A stretch of 64,000 nt of DNA from Pseudorhizobium banfieldiae (GTDB lineage: Bacteria > Pseudomonadota > Alphaproteobacteria > Rhizobiales > Rhizobiaceae). The translations under genes and the position numbers were made by a program. The DNA is taken from positions 3,899,501 to 3,963,500 of the forward strand of contig NZ_FO082820.1 of NCBI RefSeq assembly GCF_000967425.1. The letters are read 5' to 3'. The notes beneath the pieces are model-generated. The model ran no database searches. It was not told the DNA's origin and saw only the letters and a list, made by a program, of their open reading frames with translations. Positions 63,876 through 64,000 of this stretch are shown here, in pieces (position 1 is the stretch's first letter; every line of letters begins with the position of its first letter).

Positions 63876-64000
63876 TTGGGTTCGCTGCAACTGACCTCCA
63901 TCCGCAAGTCCTTCGGGACCCACGAGGTGCTGAAGGGGATCGATCTCGACGTGAAGGACGGCGAGTTCGTGATCTTTGTCGGGCCCTCGGGCTGCGGAAA
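63876..64000 (+). CDS. ABC sugar transporter ATPase, UgpC/MsmK-like (partial, C-terminus outside window)
   Basis: Forty-one residues are visible: LQLTSIRKSFGTHEVLKGID, LDVKDGEFVIFVGPSGCGK, ending inside Walker A. I place the start at TTG 63876, preceded by AAGGA at 9 nt. It completes the binding protein/permease/permease/ATPase set, with the oxidoreductase gene inserted before the ATPase. Confidence 0.88.
   Translation, partial: MGSLQLTSIRKSFGTHEVLKGIDLDVKDGEFVIFVGPSGCG

Noticed and set aside
1..64000. Insertion sequences, prophage genes, CRISPR arrays, tRNA or rRNA genes
   Set aside because: No transposase, integrase, regularly spaced repeats or recognisable stable RNA genes were seen on either strand; a tRNA-scan program would be the decisive check.

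Overview
The window is high-GC, gene-dense DNA with many 4-bp ATGA start/stop overlaps. The order rbfA-truB-rpsO-pnp, followed by fabI-fabB-fabA divergent from an Irr-type Fur regulator, together with an ExoP-like tyrosine autokinase and abundant TRAP, TTT and ABC solute transporters, points to an alphaproteobacterium of the Rhizobiaceae (Rhizobium/Ensifer/Shinella type). I see no rRNA, tRNA, CRISPR array, transposase or phage gene.

Layout. 1-3560: a minus-strand operon (SDR, Ldh-family dehydrogenase, truncated TRAP binding protein) divergent from a GntR-type regulator that is split in two frames. 3557-8440: an exopolysaccharide-type BY-kinase, a PPP-family phosphatase, a membrane-anchored protein of unknown function and a DUF475/TerC-like membrane protein. 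8818-18127: conserved core block rbfA-truB-rpsO-pnp, rsmC-like methyltransferase, a hicAB toxin-antitoxin pair under a perfect 22-bp palindrome, fabI-fabB-fabA and irr. 18133-24213: assorted membrane and redox genes (TRIC channel, YdcF, DUF1275, TIGR03862 flavoprotein, small zinc-ribbon protein, catalase). 24363-31665: an ATP-dependent 5-oxoprolinase divergent from a complete TRAP transporter and a winged-helix regulator.

31671-47194 is the most interesting block. It is an apparently complete aerobic CoA-dependent ('hybrid') pathway for 2-aminobenzoate (anthranilate) or a close relative. It holds a CoA ligase and a five-gene HAAT-type ABC importer on the plus strand, converging on a minus-strand operon that encodes a fused flavin monooxygenase/old-yellow-enzyme (2-aminobenzoyl-CoA monooxygenase/reductase type), an SDR, an enoyl-CoA hydratase, an acyl-CoA dehydrogenase, a Rid-family protein and a fused hydratase/3-hydroxyacyl-CoA dehydrogenase. 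A MarR regulator is divergent from this operon. An identical 11-bp AT-rich motif lies upstream of both arms, and in one arm it abuts a good -35/-10 promoter, so it is a candidate MarR operator. A kynurenine-formamidase-like hydrolase is divergent from the ligase.

47203-54607: glutaminase, then a tripartite tricarboxylate transporter (tctCBA) with a two-component system (tctDE) and an extra periplasmic binding protein. 54595-64000: an amino-sugar locus. nagK-like, GntR/UTRA, NagB-II-like and nagA run leftward; murQ, an ABC sugar importer and a Gfo/Idh/MocA enzyme run rightward. Two nearly identical inverted 23-bp sites sit at equal distances from the two divergent start codons and look like the GntR operators.

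All functions are assigned from motifs and gene context by eye. Start codons were moved to internal ATG/GTG/TTG codons where a Shine-Dalgarno sequence or family length argued for it.
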